53,319 nucleotides of DNA from Desulfobulbaceae bacterium (GCA_011391865.1 JAABPV010000009.1:1-53319), one strand, 5' to 3'. Shown: positions 16,006-25,205, counted from the stretch's first letter. A program made the numbers and translations. Notes: generated by a model from the sequence alone, not told the origin.

Positions 16006-16584
16006 TCAGATCAGCTTTTGGGCTTTAAGCAGCTCTTTGGCCGCAGCAGCCGGATCGGCTCCTTGGCTTTTCTGGATCATTTCCTGCACAAGGCTGTCGC
16101 TGACCATGCCGCTCAACTTGTTGATCACCCGATCCAGCACTGGGAACTTGCCCAAAGCCTCGCGGGGCGAGACCGGCACGGCGATTGAGGCTTCAGCCTG
16201 ATTAGCCACCGGCCCTTTGAAGGCAAAGGGCTTCAGCCAGACGATGCTTTTGTTCTCCAAATAGAACTCTTTGCCCTTGGCGTAACCTTCCTTTTCATCC
16301 TGCGGCTGATCGCCGCCAATCCCGGCCAGCGCGGGCTTGAGGTATTGAATGCAGACATCGGTGGCGCAGGTGCCGTCCGCGCTTTGCTGATTTTCCACCA
16401 GAGTGACCATGGTGCCGGTGCGCTCGTTGATGTAGGTGGCCATGAGCTGGCCCACCGCCTTCTGCTCCGCCGAGCCGTCAATGGTCAGGTTGAGCACCCG
16501 GCCAACGCAGCTCTGTCCGGGGCTGACGGCCAGCGCGACCAGCAGGACTGAACCTGTCAGCAGGGACATTGTTTTTTTTGTCAT
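16006..16584 (-). CDS. Short exported solute-binding-like protein, first gene of the string
   Basis: 192 residues with a signal peptide (MTKKTMSLLTGSVLLVALAVSPGQS) and a good ribosome binding site (GAGGAGAAACC). NLTIDGSAEQKAVGQLMATYINERTGTMVTLVE resembles the first lobe of glycine-betaine-type (OpuAC) or other PBP2 binding proteins (ELLAAYIEERTG pattern), but at under 200 residues it lacks much of the second lobe. Three Cys residues (SCVG, TCATDVC) could bind metal or form a disulfide. It is probably a specialised binding protein for the same system as the downstream PhnD-type lipoprotein. Confidence 0.65.
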   Translation of the reverse strand: MTKKTMSLLTGSVLLVALAVSPGQSCVGRVLNLTIDGSAEQKAVGQLMATYINERTGTMVTLVENQQSADGTCATDVCIQYLKPALAGIGGDQPQDEKEGYAKGKEFYLENKSIVWLKPFAFKGPVANQAEASIAVPVSPREALGKFPVLDRVINKLSGMVSDSLVQEMIQKSQGADPAAAAKELLKAQKLI

Positions 16585-16631
16585 AGGTTTCTCCTCGCTT
16601 TTTTTGGTTGAACGTCGCGCAGATTATGAGC

Positions 16632-16650
16632 GTATGCTCACAAAGCATAC
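16632..16650. promoter_or_regulatory. Candidate operator upstream of the exported-protein operon
   Basis: GTATGCT (16632-16638) and AGCATAC (16644-16650) are a perfect 7-bp inverted repeat with a 5-base spacer, about 50 bases before the first ATG of the minus-strand string. An overlapping GAGC/GCTC pair adds symmetry. Its place in the promoter region suggests a repressor or activator site. Confidence 0.45.
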
Positions 16651-16723
16651 CTTGTTTCTGTTGAGAAGGGAAGTCAGGAACGCTGGCTGCGCTGCGGTTA
16701 TTGTCGAAGGAATAGCATATCAA

Positions 16724-18103
16724 TCAAAGCCAGTCCAGCAATTTCCACCAGAAATAGTTGATTGGCAGCAGGACAAAGACGGTGATCAGGGCCAGAGGCA
16801 GGCAGATTTTCGCCGCGCTGGAGAGCTTTTCTCCGGCAAGCTGAAGACCTACCACAATGGGCGGGCCTTGATAGGGCAGCAGCACAGTGGCGAAGCCGAC
16901 CGCCTGCATCATCAGCAGGGATTCGGTTTTCAGGCCGGTGGCTTGGGCCAGACTGTCGGTGAGCGGAGTGAAAACCGCAGGCACCGCTGGCAGGGTGGTG
17001 AGTAGGCCGGTGAAGGCCGAAGCCAAGCTGACCGAAAGATAGTTGGTGAAATCCTGCTGCGGGGCCAGCGGCAGCAGCTTGAGCAGCCCGGCGGCGAAAA
17101 TGCGGTCCAAGCCGGTCTTGCCGATCATGCCGCCCAGCCCCAAGATGCCTGCGGTGAAGACGATTGAGGACCAGTTGAGCTTCTGGTTGAACTGCGCCGC
17201 GCTGACAATGTCAACGCCCGGCATCATCAGAAAAAACGCGCCGCCAAGGGCGATCCAGGCCGGGGAAATATGATGCAGGAAATCAGTCATCCAGAGCACG
17301 AGCATGAGCAGCAGCGCAGCGGCCAGAATTTTTTCTTGGCGACTCAACGGCCCAGCAGCGTCTTGACTTTGTTCCAGCTGCTCAACGGCTTGGTCGGGAT
17401 AGAGAAAAATGATCAACGCGGCGATGATCACCGCCTTGGCCAAGGTCAGCAGCGGAAAATGCAGAAGCAGATAGGAGCCGTAAAGGAAGGATATTTTGTA
17501 TTTTGTCTCGGCCATGCCCGCCAGTACCACGTTCGGCACGTTGGCGGTCAGGATGCCGAAGGCCGGGATGTAGGTGCCGAGAATCACGGCCAGCATGATG
17601 CCCGTGCGGCCTTTCGAGCCTTGCTTGAAGCCGAAGTGGTCGGCGACGGCCAAGGCGATGGGGGTCAGCAGGACAACGCGGCCCATCGAGGAGGGCATCA
17701 GGAAGCTGAACAACACCACCGCCGCCACGATGCCGCCGATAATTCTGACATAGCTGCCGTGGAGATGAGCGGCGGTATGTCGGCCAATTCTCCCGCCCAA
17801 GCCGGTGGACGAAATCGCCGCTCCGGCCACCAAGCCGCCGAAGACCAACCAGACTGCCGCCGAGCTGAAGCCGGAAAAGACCACATCCGGCGGCGCAGCG
17901 GAAAAGAGCAGGGCGAGCAGGAAGAAGAGCAGGGCGGTGAGATGCTCAGGAATCAGAGCACTGGCCCAAAGTCCCAAGGTCAGCAGGGCGATGCCTGCGG
18001 CCTTGGCCGCCGCCGGAACCGGCAGGAGCTGAAGCAGGGCAACGCCTGCGACAGAGAGCAGCAGGACAGAAAGCTTAACGGTTTTGCTGAACGGCGCGCT
18101 CAT
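16724..18103 (-). CDS. SLC13/DASS-family anion permease
   Basis: 459 residues from the Met of MSAPFSKTVKL; the longer upstream reading lacks membrane-protein character. About eleven to twelve hydrophobic segments are visible. The SLC13 hairpin-like pattern LMPSSMGRVVLLTPIALA (S-N/S-x-x-P-x-x-x-x-x-P region) and a second FTGLLTTLPAVPAVFTPL repeat are present. The family imports dicarboxylates, sulfate or similar anions with Na+ or H+; a sulfate or sulfonate ligand would fit the sulfur-type neighbours, but this is a guess. It lies 139 bp upstream of the exported-protein operon, same strand. Confidence 0.8.
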   Translation of the reverse strand: MSAPFSKTVKLSVLLLSVAGVALLQLLPVPAAAKAAGIALLTLGLWASALIPEHLTALLFFLLALLFSAAPPDVVFSGFSSAAVWLVFGGLVAGAAISSTGLGGRIGRHTAAHLHGSYVRIIGGIVAAVVLFSFLMPSSMGRVVLLTPIALAVADHFGFKQGSKGRTGIMLAVILGTYIPAFGILTANVPNVVLAGMAETKYKISFLYGSYLLLHFPLLTLAKAVIIAALIIFLYPDQAVEQLEQSQDAAGPLSRQEKILAAALLLMLVLWMTDFLHHISPAWIALGGAFFLMMPGVDIVSAAQFNQKLNWSSIVFTAGILGLGGMIGKTGLDRIFAAGLLKLLPLAPQQDFTNYLSVSLASAFTGLLTTLPAVPAVFTPLTDSLAQATGLKTESLLMMQAVGFATVLLPYQGPPIVVGLQLAGEKLSSAAKICLPLALITVFVLLPINYFWWKLLDWL

Positions 18104-18314
18104 GGTGGCCCAAAAAAAGACAAGACAGATGGACTGCGCGTAATACGACCCGCAGGGTGAAATATTACTACCCGGCTCCGCCGCTGCGGTCAAGGAATAA
18201 ATTGCGGGTCAAGACTACAAGAAAGAGCTTGCGGAAAAGAGACGTTGCGGGTAATGAAAAAATGCGGTCGCGCAGAAGCGCGTCCTGAAGCGTCACTTTT
18301 TCCCGGAGCACATC
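18104..18314. other. Divergent intergenic region, permease / Wzz-like gene
   Basis: Separates two divergent genes and should hold both promoters. Several TTGCGGG-like heptamers recur irregularly (18203, 18229, 18245), without a fixed pitch. No confident -35/-10 pair was found. Confidence 0.35.
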
Positions 18315-19454
18315 ATGTCAGCCTGGCCCACCCACCGTCCGCAGCTACTGGCGGTTTTCATTCTGACCGCCCTGTCTGCCGCCGTTCTTTTTTTCGTTCT
18401 GCAAAAGCCGGTTTTCGAGGCCCGCGCCAGCATTCATGTGGCGGCAGAGACAAAAACGGACATGAAAAACGCGCAGGTGCTGCTGCGCAGCAGCAGCTTG
18501 GCCGGACAAGTGCTGGCCGCTGTCGGCGGAGACCGCCTGTTTCCTGAAGCTGACACGGACGAGATGTTGCGCCTGTTCCGTCAGCAGCTTCAAGTTAAGC
18601 CGGGCGGCAGCTCACGCATGTTCAATATTGTCTTCAGTCATCATGAGGAAAAGCTGGCCGCTGAGGCGGTGAACGTCTTGATCCGTCTTTTTGCGGCGGA
18701 GCTGGAAAAGCTGGAGCGCGCTGCCTTGGAGCAGGAACTTATCCTGCGTCGGAAACGGCTGCGGCAGGCTGAAAATGCGACAGCCATGATGGAAAAAAAC
18801 AGACCTCCAATGCCTGACGTGCCGCCTGAAAACGCGCGGCAGGAAGGCTTGGAGCTGCTGCTGGCCGGAGCGGCGGAGAAAGAGCGCGTTCTGGCTGAAG
18901 AACTTGACGAGCTGCGGCGGCAGTTTACAGCGGCGGCAGCAGGGCAGGGCGGCGGAGTCCAAGAAGACTGGACGGCTTTTTTAGACATGAAGCTGTATGA
19001 GCGCGAGCTGCTGCGGAAATACAAGGAGGACGATCCCCTGCTGGCCTCAGTCCGGCAGCAGCTGGAGATGCAGCGGGCGCGGCTGCGGCAGCACGGCGGC
19101 CAGACGGCGGAGAAGCTGGCCGGGCAGATTGCTGAGGCCGCCGAAGCTCTCGGCGGGCAGCGGGAGGAAAGGGAGAACGTTCAGCGGCAGCTCAATCAGC
19201 TTGCCGCTCATGCTGGACAGCAGAACGTGCCGGAAAGCCGCACCTATATCCGCCTGCGAGATGATCTTGAGGACAACCGTGACCAGCTTGCGCAGCAGGA
19301 CAGGCTGGTCACGGTTGTTGAGCAGCCCGTCCTGCCGCTGAAGCCGGTCAGGCCGAAACAGCCTCGCGCCATGCTGGCGGCAGCGTGTTTCGGCCTGCTG
19401 TGCAGCCTGCTTCATGCGCTCTTGCTCCGGCGGAAGGAGCGCGGCGCGGCCTGA
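18315..19454 (+). CDS. Wzz/GumC-type chain-length determinant (polysaccharide co-polymerase)
   Basis: 379 residues with GGAG 8 bases before the ATG. It has the classic layout: N-terminal transmembrane helix (LLAVFILTALSAAVLFFVL), a periplasmic domain beginning FEARASIHV, a long coiled coil (residues ~130-320), then PVLPLKPVRPKQP before the second transmembrane helix (AMLAAACFGLLCSLLHALLL) and a short basic tail. No C-terminal tyrosine kinase domain. Such proteins set the length of exported polysaccharide. No glycosyltransferases flank it, so its partner locus is elsewhere. Confidence 0.8.
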   Translation: MSAWPTHRPQLLAVFILTALSAAVLFFVLQKPVFEARASIHVAAETKTDMKNAQVLLRSSSLAGQVLAAVGGDRLFPEADTDEMLRLFRQQLQVKPGGSSRMFNIVFSHHEEKLAAEAVNVLIRLFAAELEKLERAALEQELILRRKRLRQAENATAMMEKNRPPMPDVPPENARQEGLELLLAGAAEKERVLAEELDELRRQFTAAAAGQGGGVQEDWTAFLDMKLYERELLRKYKEDDPLLASVRQQLEMQRARLRQHGGQTAEKLAGQIAEAAEALGGQREERENVQRQLNQLAAHAGQQNVPESRTYIRLRDDLEDNRDQLAQQDRLVTVVEQPVLPLKPVRPKQPRAMLAAACFGLLCSLLHALLLRRKERGAA

Positions 19455-19456
19455 CA

Positions 19457-20452
19457 TCAGGGCTTGGCGGCCTGCTGCGGCCCGCTGCTGCCAGGCGTGA
19501 GTGGGAAATCGCCTTGCAGGCGGTCCGCCATCATTTTCCGCTGCGTCTCCTGCATTCCGGCCCCGGACAAGGTCTCCCGCATGGTTTCCTCCATGATTTT
19601 CATCATCTTATCATTGATGGAAGATTGAACCTTGGGATCAATCTTTTCAGCTGCTGAAGAAATGGCGGAATTTAGCTGCATTCCGCCGGGCAGGACTGAA
19701 GGCTGCTGCGCCGCCGGATTCAGCCCCAACACGCTCTGCATCTGAAAACGGAGATTCTGCTGCATGGAGGTGGGATCGCCCGGCAGAGAACGGCTGTTCT
19801 GCGGCTGCGGGGTCGGCACCTGAATCTGCGGCATTACGGAAGGCTGGACCGCCTGTTTTGCCGCGCCTTGCTGACCTGCGGCGGAGGGTGCCACCTGCTT
19901 TGCCTGGCCTTGCATCTGCGCTGCTGGAGACGCACCTTGCATTTGCTGGGTCATCTGCCGCATCATCTGCTCCTGCATCTGCTGCTGGATGCCGCTCACA
20001 TCAGGCATTCCCTGCATCTGCTGACCTGCGGCTGACGACGGTGCCGCCTGCTTCGCCGCGCCCTGCATCTGTGCTGCCGGAGAGGCACCTTGCATTTGCT
20101 GGGTCATCTGCCGCATCATCTGCTCCTGCATCTGCTGCTGGATGCCGCTCACGTCAGGCATTCCCTGCATCTGCTGGCTTGCGGCGGGCCGAGCTGCGCC
20201 TTGCATCTGCGCCGCCGGAGAAGCCGCCTGCATTTGCTGGGTCATCTGCCGCATCATCTGCTCCTGCATCTGCTGCTGGATGCCGCTCACGTCAGGCATC
20301 CCCTGCATTTGCCCGCCCAGCGGCTCCGGCATGCCCGCCCCCTGTCCGTTGTCACGCTGCTGCGCTCCTGCTGAACCGGCCAGCAGAAGCAGTCCACAGG
20401 CCGCCGCCCCGATGGCGAATTTGCTTACGGACTGTTTTTTCGGATTGTTCAC
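19457..20452 (-). CDS. Exported Met/Gln-rich repeat protein
   Basis: 331 residues from a GTG at 20452 preceded by AAGGGGAATAAG; the longer upstream reading has no such site. Signal peptide: VNNPKKQSVSKFAIGAAACGLLLLAGSAGAQQ. Three near-identical ~45-residue repeats follow, with cores MQGMPDVSGIQQQMQEQ and MMRQMTQQMQ plus an Ala/Pro linker ASPAAQMQGAA. The tail (MQSVLGLN...INDKMMKIMEETM) is helical. Mature protein is extremely rich in Met and Gln. It is convergent with the Wzz-like gene. No family recognised; copper or silver binding through Met, or an extended surface polymer, are possible. Confidence 0.75.
   Translation of the reverse strand: MNNPKKQSVSKFAIGAAACGLLLLAGSAGAQQRDNGQGAGMPEPLGGQMQGMPDVSGIQQQMQEQMMRQMTQQMQAASPAAQMQGAARPAASQQMQGMPDVSGIQQQMQEQMMRQMTQQMQGASPAAQMQGAAKQAAPSSAAGQQMQGMPDVSGIQQQMQEQMMRQMTQQMQGASPAAQMQGQAKQVAPSAAGQQGAAKQAVQPSVMPQIQVPTPQPQNSRSLPGDPTSMQQNLRFQMQSVLGLNPAAQQPSVLPGGMQLNSAISSAAEKIDPKVQSSINDKMMKIMEETMRETLSGAGMQETQRKMMADRLQGDFPLTPGSSGPQQAAKP
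19900..20320 (-). repeat. Three tandem ~130-bp coding repeats
   Basis: The DNA for the Met/Gln block occurs three times (around 19937-20010, 20092-20166 and 20230-20304 on the plus-strand numbering) with almost no changes, showing recent duplication or ongoing homogenisation. Confidence 0.75.
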
Positions 20453-20719
20453 CTTATTCCCCTTTTTTAAAATCGATGTGCTGCCGCGCCGCCCCCCGGC
20501 ACGGCAATGCTGTTTCTTTAAAGTACCCAGCTGCAATTCTGTTTGTCAATTTGTTTTTCCCGGAATGCGGCGGAAGCCTGCATGGTATTTCCTGCACCGA
20601 AAACAAGAGAAAATTTCTACCAATGATCACATAAAATTTTTCAGAGGATTTCACAAAAAGCATTTTTTCGCAACCCGGCTTTTAAAAAACGGAAAAAAGA
20701 TGGAGACCGAAAATATTCA
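20453..20719. other. A/T-rich intergenic region with spaced A/T palindromes
   Basis: Between the Met/Gln-rich gene and comEC. A/T-rich palindromes GAAAATTTC (20609-20617), AAAATTTT (20633-20640), AAAAAGCATTTTT (20655-20667) and TTTTAAAA inside CCGGCTTTTAAAAAACGG (20675-20692) have centres about 23 bp apart. Low complexity weakens the case. Confidence 0.4.
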
Positions 20720-23152
20720 TCAATCGCTGATAGGAGATTGGCGGTCGCACTCCAGCATCTTCCCGTCTGTCCCGCAAGTCACTGTTCCCTGCTCTCTGGT
20801 GATCAGCACCGGGATCTTCCGCTCCTGCCAGATGGCGCGGTTGACCGCCGCCGGAAAATGCTCCTGCCGAGCCGATCTTCCTGCCGAGACCACGATCAGT
20901 TCTGGATGCGCTGCGGTCAGAAACCCTTCGCCTGTTGAAGTGCGGCTGCCGTGATGGGCGGCCAGTAGCACATCCGCCTGCATGTCCGCGCCTTGCTGAA
21001 GGAGCACGTTTTCACTTTGTTTGCCGATGTCGCCGGGCAGAAGAAATGTCCGCCGTCCGTGCCGATAATGCAGCACCAGCGCGGCCTCGTTGACATCGTC
21101 TCCCGGCGGCTTGCCGCGCAGCACGGTCAGAGTAAAATCTTTCCCTTGCGCAATCGGCTGGCCTGATTGCGGAATCCGCACCTGCACGCCCTGCGTTGCT
21201 GCCTGCTCAAGAATCTGCTGATAATTCTCCTCCCGGTGCGCGTCGCCGTTGATCCAAAGGATTTTTGGTTTGAAATGGCGGAGAATGAAATCCATGCCGC
21301 TGAAGTGGTCGCGGTGCGGATGGCTAATCAGCACCTGATCAAGCCGCCAGACGCGCTGGCTCCAGAGATAGGGCGCGATGACCTGCTCGCCGATGTTCCT
21401 CTTGCCGCTGCTGCCTGCGTCGGCAAGAATGCGCGAGCCGTCGGGCAGATGGAGAAAGGCGGATGAGCCTTGCCCGACATCGAGGAAGGCGATTGCGCTC
21501 GTGCCCGGCTGCGGCGGAAACCACAGTCCCCACGTGAAATGCAGCATCAGCAGCGCGGCCCCGATGAGGGCTGTCTGCCGACAGCGAAGGCTCCAAAGCA
21601 GCAGCACGATGCCATACCAAACAATTTCCGTCAAACTCGGACTGATCGTCCAGAGCGAAGCACAGGGCAGCAGGCTGGCCAGCTCGTTGCAGCGCAGGCC
21701 CGCCCAGATGCCGAGGCTGCCGATCTTCAGCAAAAACACTGCTGCGGGCGGATAAATGAAGAGGCAGAGAATCGCTGCCAAGCCCAACGGCAAGGCCCAG
21801 AGACAGAGCAGCGGCTCGACAATCAAATTCAGCAGCGGGCCGAGCAGCGGCAGGCGGTGAAAATGGAAAAGCAGGAACGGCAGCGTGCCCAAGGTCGCAG
21901 CGATGGAAACCAGCAGCGCGGAAAAAAGATACCGGCCTACCTTGATGAGCGTTTTTGGCGGCTCATCGCTTTCGGTGACGGGCGGCACGATCTGCGGCAG
22001 GAAAAGAATCAGGGCGGCCGTCGCGCTAAAAGAAAGCTGAAACGAGGCGGTGAAGAGCGAAAGCGGATTGCAGGCCAGCACCAGCAAGGCTGCGGCGGCC
22101 AGCAGATGCAGCATGTCGTGCCGCCTGCGCAGGATGAGTGCGGCCAAGAGTGCTGCTGCCATGAGCATCGCCCGCAGCACCGGCGTATTCAGCCCGGCGA
22201 TGAAGCCGTACAGCAGCAGCAGCGGCAGGGTGCCGAGCAGGGCCAGCGTCGGCACATGCGTGCGCAGCAGCAGCCATTCCGAACGCCGGAGCAGCCAGTT
22301 GAGCATCAGGCCGCTCATCAGGCCGAGCAGGCTCATGTGCAGGCCGGAAACCGAAAGGATGTGCATGGTGCCCGCAGCGCGGAACTGCTCCTGAATCTCT
22401 GGCGACACAGCGGCTTGGCTGCCGATGAGCAGGGCCTGATACACGCCCGCCAGCTCCGGGCTGAGGTGCTGGCGGAGAAAACGGCCCGTCTCCTGCCGCA
22501 GCTGCTCCGGCAGCCAGCGCAGGCTCGGCGGGTCTTGGCTGTCGAGCAGGAGCACGTCCGCCCGCCCGTCAATCCAGCCGCTCAGATAAATGCCTTTAGC
22601 CGCCAGATGGCTCTGATAGTCAAACGCGCCCGGCGTTTTGAAGCTCTCCGGCGGGCCGACTTTAGCCAAGAGCATCAGCGTGATGCCGGGCCGCAGATCG
22701 TCCGCTTTGCCGAGCATGGCCAGCCGCACCCCCCCGCGCACCGCCCGCCACGTTTTATCCAGCAGCACCTCTTCCGCCTCCAGCTCAAAGCGGGAGATGA
22801 CTTCGCCGTCCTGCTCGCTCTCCTCAATCATGCTCGCCAGCGTGCCGACAAGCGTGACGCGCCGCTCCTCCTTGGTGAGCAAGGCCGCGAGCTGCCCGGC
22901 GGCGTGCGGTTTTGCCAAATGATGGAGCAGATGCAGGTGTCCGGTCAGGAAGAAAATGGGCAGACTGAGGAGCAGGGCGTGGCGGTGATGAAGGAAAAGC
23001 GCGGCAATCGCCAGCAGGACAAGGGCAATGACCGCTGTCTGCTCCGGCAGAAGCTGCGTTTGGCCCGCGCTGATGCCGAGGATAAAGCAAACCGTGACCG
23101 GCAGGAGGATGTTGCGCTCGCACCAGCGGAGGGCTGCTGCCGGGGAGGGCAT
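20720..23152 (-). CDS. comEC: ComEC/Rec2 DNA-uptake channel
   Basis: 810 residues, normal length. N-terminal hydrophobic segments and a DUF4131-like domain (residues ~30-220), the competence membrane domain with AAGTMHILSVSGLHMSLLGL (H-x-x-S-x-S-G-x-H) and many transmembrane helices (~230-530), and a C-terminal metallo-beta-lactamase-like domain with AFLDVGQGSSAF and the H-x-H-x-D-H motif HPHRDHFSGMD (611-621). It forms the inner-membrane channel for transforming DNA, with a nuclease-like domain. Natural uptake would fit the many duplications and integrations in this window. Confidence 0.92.
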   Translation of the reverse strand: MPSPAAALRWCERNILLPVTVCFILGISAGQTQLLPEQTAVIALVLLAIAALFLHHRHALLLSLPIFFLTGHLHLLHHLAKPHAAGQLAALLTKEERRVTLVGTLASMIEESEQDGEVISRFELEAEEVLLDKTWRAVRGGVRLAMLGKADDLRPGITLMLLAKVGPPESFKTPGAFDYQSHLAAKGIYLSGWIDGRADVLLLDSQDPPSLRWLPEQLRQETGRFLRQHLSPELAGVYQALLIGSQAAVSPEIQEQFRAAGTMHILSVSGLHMSLLGLMSGLMLNWLLRRSEWLLLRTHVPTLALLGTLPLLLLYGFIAGLNTPVLRAMLMAAALLAALILRRRHDMLHLLAAAALLVLACNPLSLFTASFQLSFSATAALILFLPQIVPPVTESDEPPKTLIKVGRYLFSALLVSIAATLGTLPFLLFHFHRLPLLGPLLNLIVEPLLCLWALPLGLAAILCLFIYPPAAVFLLKIGSLGIWAGLRCNELASLLPCASLWTISPSLTEIVWYGIVLLLWSLRCRQTALIGAALLMLHFTWGLWFPPQPGTSAIAFLDVGQGSSAFLHLPDGSRILADAGSSGKRNIGEQVIAPYLWSQRVWRLDQVLISHPHRDHFSGMDFILRHFKPKILWINGDAHREENYQQILEQAATQGVQVRIPQSGQPIAQGKDFTLTVLRGKPPGDDVNEAALVLHYRHGRRTFLLPGDIGKQSENVLLQQGADMQADVLLAAHHGSRTSTGEGFLTAAHPELIVVSAGRSARQEHFPAAVNRAIWQERKIPVLITREQGTVTCGTDGKMLECDRQSPISD

Positions 23153-23201
23153 TGGCTCACTGGTTCAGCAGCGTCATGCCAGTTCTCACGCTGTCTTCCT
23201 G

Positions 23202-25205
23202 TTATAATATTCCCAGTTTTTTGAAGAATATCTTATTACGCATTGTTGCGTCTCTCAGCACTTTGTCCCAGCTAATGACTTCGACATACAAGTTAATGTT
23301 GCTCATCGGACGAAACCATCCAAGCCGATCAGGCATCGGCTTAAAGTCCTTTTCCCGCTCAAGCCACAATTCGACTTTTTGACTCAACTCGCAGACTACA
23401 TACCCATAAAATGGGGTATTTTCGCTGACCATTATCTTAAGACCTTCAGGCGTTTTGTACTTGCCATCACGAATATTGTTGACATAGCGAATTATCTGCT
23501 GAACAGGGTCCTCTTGTGAGGATGGATTGACAAAATCGTCCCGTTGAGGCTTTTTAAACTCAAATATTGTAATTGGATTGCTCGCCTCGTTATCTCCACG
23601 GAAAACAACACGTTTGTTGTAAACAACCACGTCAGGTCGTTCTGTATTTTTTCCATCCAAAGGAATATCAGAAGAAACATAGGTAGTGAAGTTTAGGCGT
23701 TCATCCAGAATCCAAAGATTATGATCTTTGAATGATGTGATTTCTGTGCTTCCTTTTCTTGGAAAAATTATGTCATGAACAGTGCCTTCAGATGAATATT
23801 TACCATTTTCATCTATCTGAAGGCTTTTGCTGAAAATATCCAAAATATTTCGCCGATGCGCAATATAGTGAATTAGATCATTTTTACCAGTCTCGGATAT
23901 TTTACTGACAATTGCGCCAGCCTGCTCTTTCACCTTCTCAAGATCGCTTTCTTTAAGAAGTTGAGCAACATCCTTCTTTATTTTAATTTCTTGGGTAAAT
24001 TTTTCCTTTTGCAAGCGAAGTTCGATATCTTCGTTTGACGGATTGTAAGGCATCCCGCTCAAATCTATTGTTTCCAATATGTTTTTGTGCCAAGGTGCTT
24101 CATTGTCCACATATGAATAAACCTTTTCTTTTTTCTTCTCCTGTCTTGAAATAATATCTGATCCAACAGCTTCTTTTGCTATCGCTGAAGCCTCGCGCTC
24201 AACCTGCACCTGACCTATTCCAAACAAGAGGCTTGGTTCCATTCCAAATTCAAATCCACCACGCTCCAAAGAGACGTTGTGATCGAGATACGAACCGAAC
24301 ACATACGCCTTAATGATGTAATTTCGTTTTTTAATTACCTCTCCATCTTGCTCTTTCTCGTAGAATTCATCTTCAAACTCTGGAATATATTTATGAAGTG
24401 CTTCCACAGACACTTCACGTTTGTGTGCAACAAGACTGATTTTGCTTCTCTGGTTTTTAGGCGAATATAATTTGAACACCCTGACAGAGAATTCTTCTTC
24501 AGCACCAGACGCTTTTAGTGTAAATACGTTCCTTTTTGTCTCAATTTCTGATAATTCAGAAGATACATTTTTTCTGACATAATCATTCAGGCAAATAGAT
24601 TTTTCGTCAACTTCCGTCAGGATGATCTCAGGACAAACGTAATCCTTTGTTATAAAATACGGAAGTAGTCGCTCAACCAAGTTTCTGGCTATCGTTGCCA
24701 ATCTCTTCTCAAATTCTTTTCCTTCCCTTAAGGTGAGCAAACTCACGACTGTACCAGATTCCTGCCTTTGGCTTGGTTCAATCTTTTCATTGACGATAAT
24801 ATCTTTATCTTCTCCCATAGAAAAGCGACGCTCATTAAAAACGTCACCGTCTTGAAAGACACTTCTGACATGAAGGTTCTTAAAATATTTGAGACAGGTA
24901 AACCGACCAAATCCCTTCCCCCCGTCCTTAATCTTTTTATCGGTATAGAGTGTATCGAAAGAATCTCGATGCGCTTCTGTGAAACCTATCCCATTATCTT
25001 CAATTTCAAAGCTGCTGATTTCTGGCAAACTGCCATCTGTCTGCATCTGCCCGTTTCGTTGCACTCGAATTATAATTTTCCCGTCCGCCCTGCCAGTTTC
25101 TTCGATAGCCTGAATTGCGTTTACAATTACCTCGATAACTGGCGTGTAAATTGTGGTATTAGCCCGAATATTATCAACCGCTCTTTTTATGTTAACATTA
25201 CTCAT
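23202..25205 (-). CDS. GHKL ATPase fused to a PD-(D/E)XK nuclease, candidate defence protein
   Basis: 667 residues from the ATG at 25205 (MSNVNIKRAVDNIR). The N-terminus is a GHKL ATPase: N-box EVIVNAIQAI (Glu25, Asn29), EDNGIGF (69-75) and lid GGKGFGRF (95-102). The C-terminal ~150 residues have RPDVVVY (from 523) and ITIFEFKKP (Glu549, Lys551), a PD-(D/E)XK nuclease signature. The middle is helical and charged. Such MutL/Hsp90-like ATPase plus nuclease fusions occur as single-gene or small anti-phage modules; that role here is inferred. The gene is AT-rich beside GC-rich neighbours. It is flanked upstream by a 21-bp repeat array. Confidence 0.8.
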   Translation of the reverse strand: MSNVNIKRAVDNIRANTTIYTPVIEVIVNAIQAIEETGRADGKIIIRVQRNGQMQTDGSLPEISSFEIEDNGIGFTEAHRDSFDTLYTDKKIKDGGKGFGRFTCLKYFKNLHVRSVFQDGDVFNERRFSMGEDKDIIVNEKIEPSQRQESGTVVSLLTLREGKEFEKRLATIARNLVERLLPYFITKDYVCPEIILTEVDEKSICLNDYVRKNVSSELSEIETKRNVFTLKASGAEEEFSVRVFKLYSPKNQRSKISLVAHKREVSVEALHKYIPEFEDEFYEKEQDGEVIKKRNYIIKAYVFGSYLDHNVSLERGGFEFGMEPSLLFGIGQVQVEREASAIAKEAVGSDIISRQEKKKEKVYSYVDNEAPWHKNILETIDLSGMPYNPSNEDIELRLQKEKFTQEIKIKKDVAQLLKESDLEKVKEQAGAIVSKISETGKNDLIHYIAHRRNILDIFSKSLQIDENGKYSSEGTVHDIIFPRKGSTEITSFKDHNLWILDERLNFTTYVSSDIPLDGKNTERPDVVVYNKRVVFRGDNEASNPITIFEFKKPQRDDFVNPSSQEDPVQQIIRYVNNIRDGKYKTPEGLKIMVSENTPFYGYVVCELSQKVELWLEREKDFKPMPDRLGWFRPMSNINLYVEVISWDKVLRDATMRNKIFFKKLGIL

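Noticed and set aside
17270-18160. Long plus-strand frame opposite the SLC13 permease
   Set aside because: Shadow of a GC-rich membrane-protein gene; composition is His/Gln/Gly-rich and biased as expected for antisense frames.
18203-18266. Recurring TTGCGGG heptamers upstream of the Wzz-like gene
   Set aside because: Spacings (26, 16, 17) are irregular, so not grouped with the phased arrays.
21470-23224. 584-codon plus-strand frame opposite comEC
   Set aside because: Antisense to a clear ComEC with conserved motifs; Gln/Arg-rich shadow composition.
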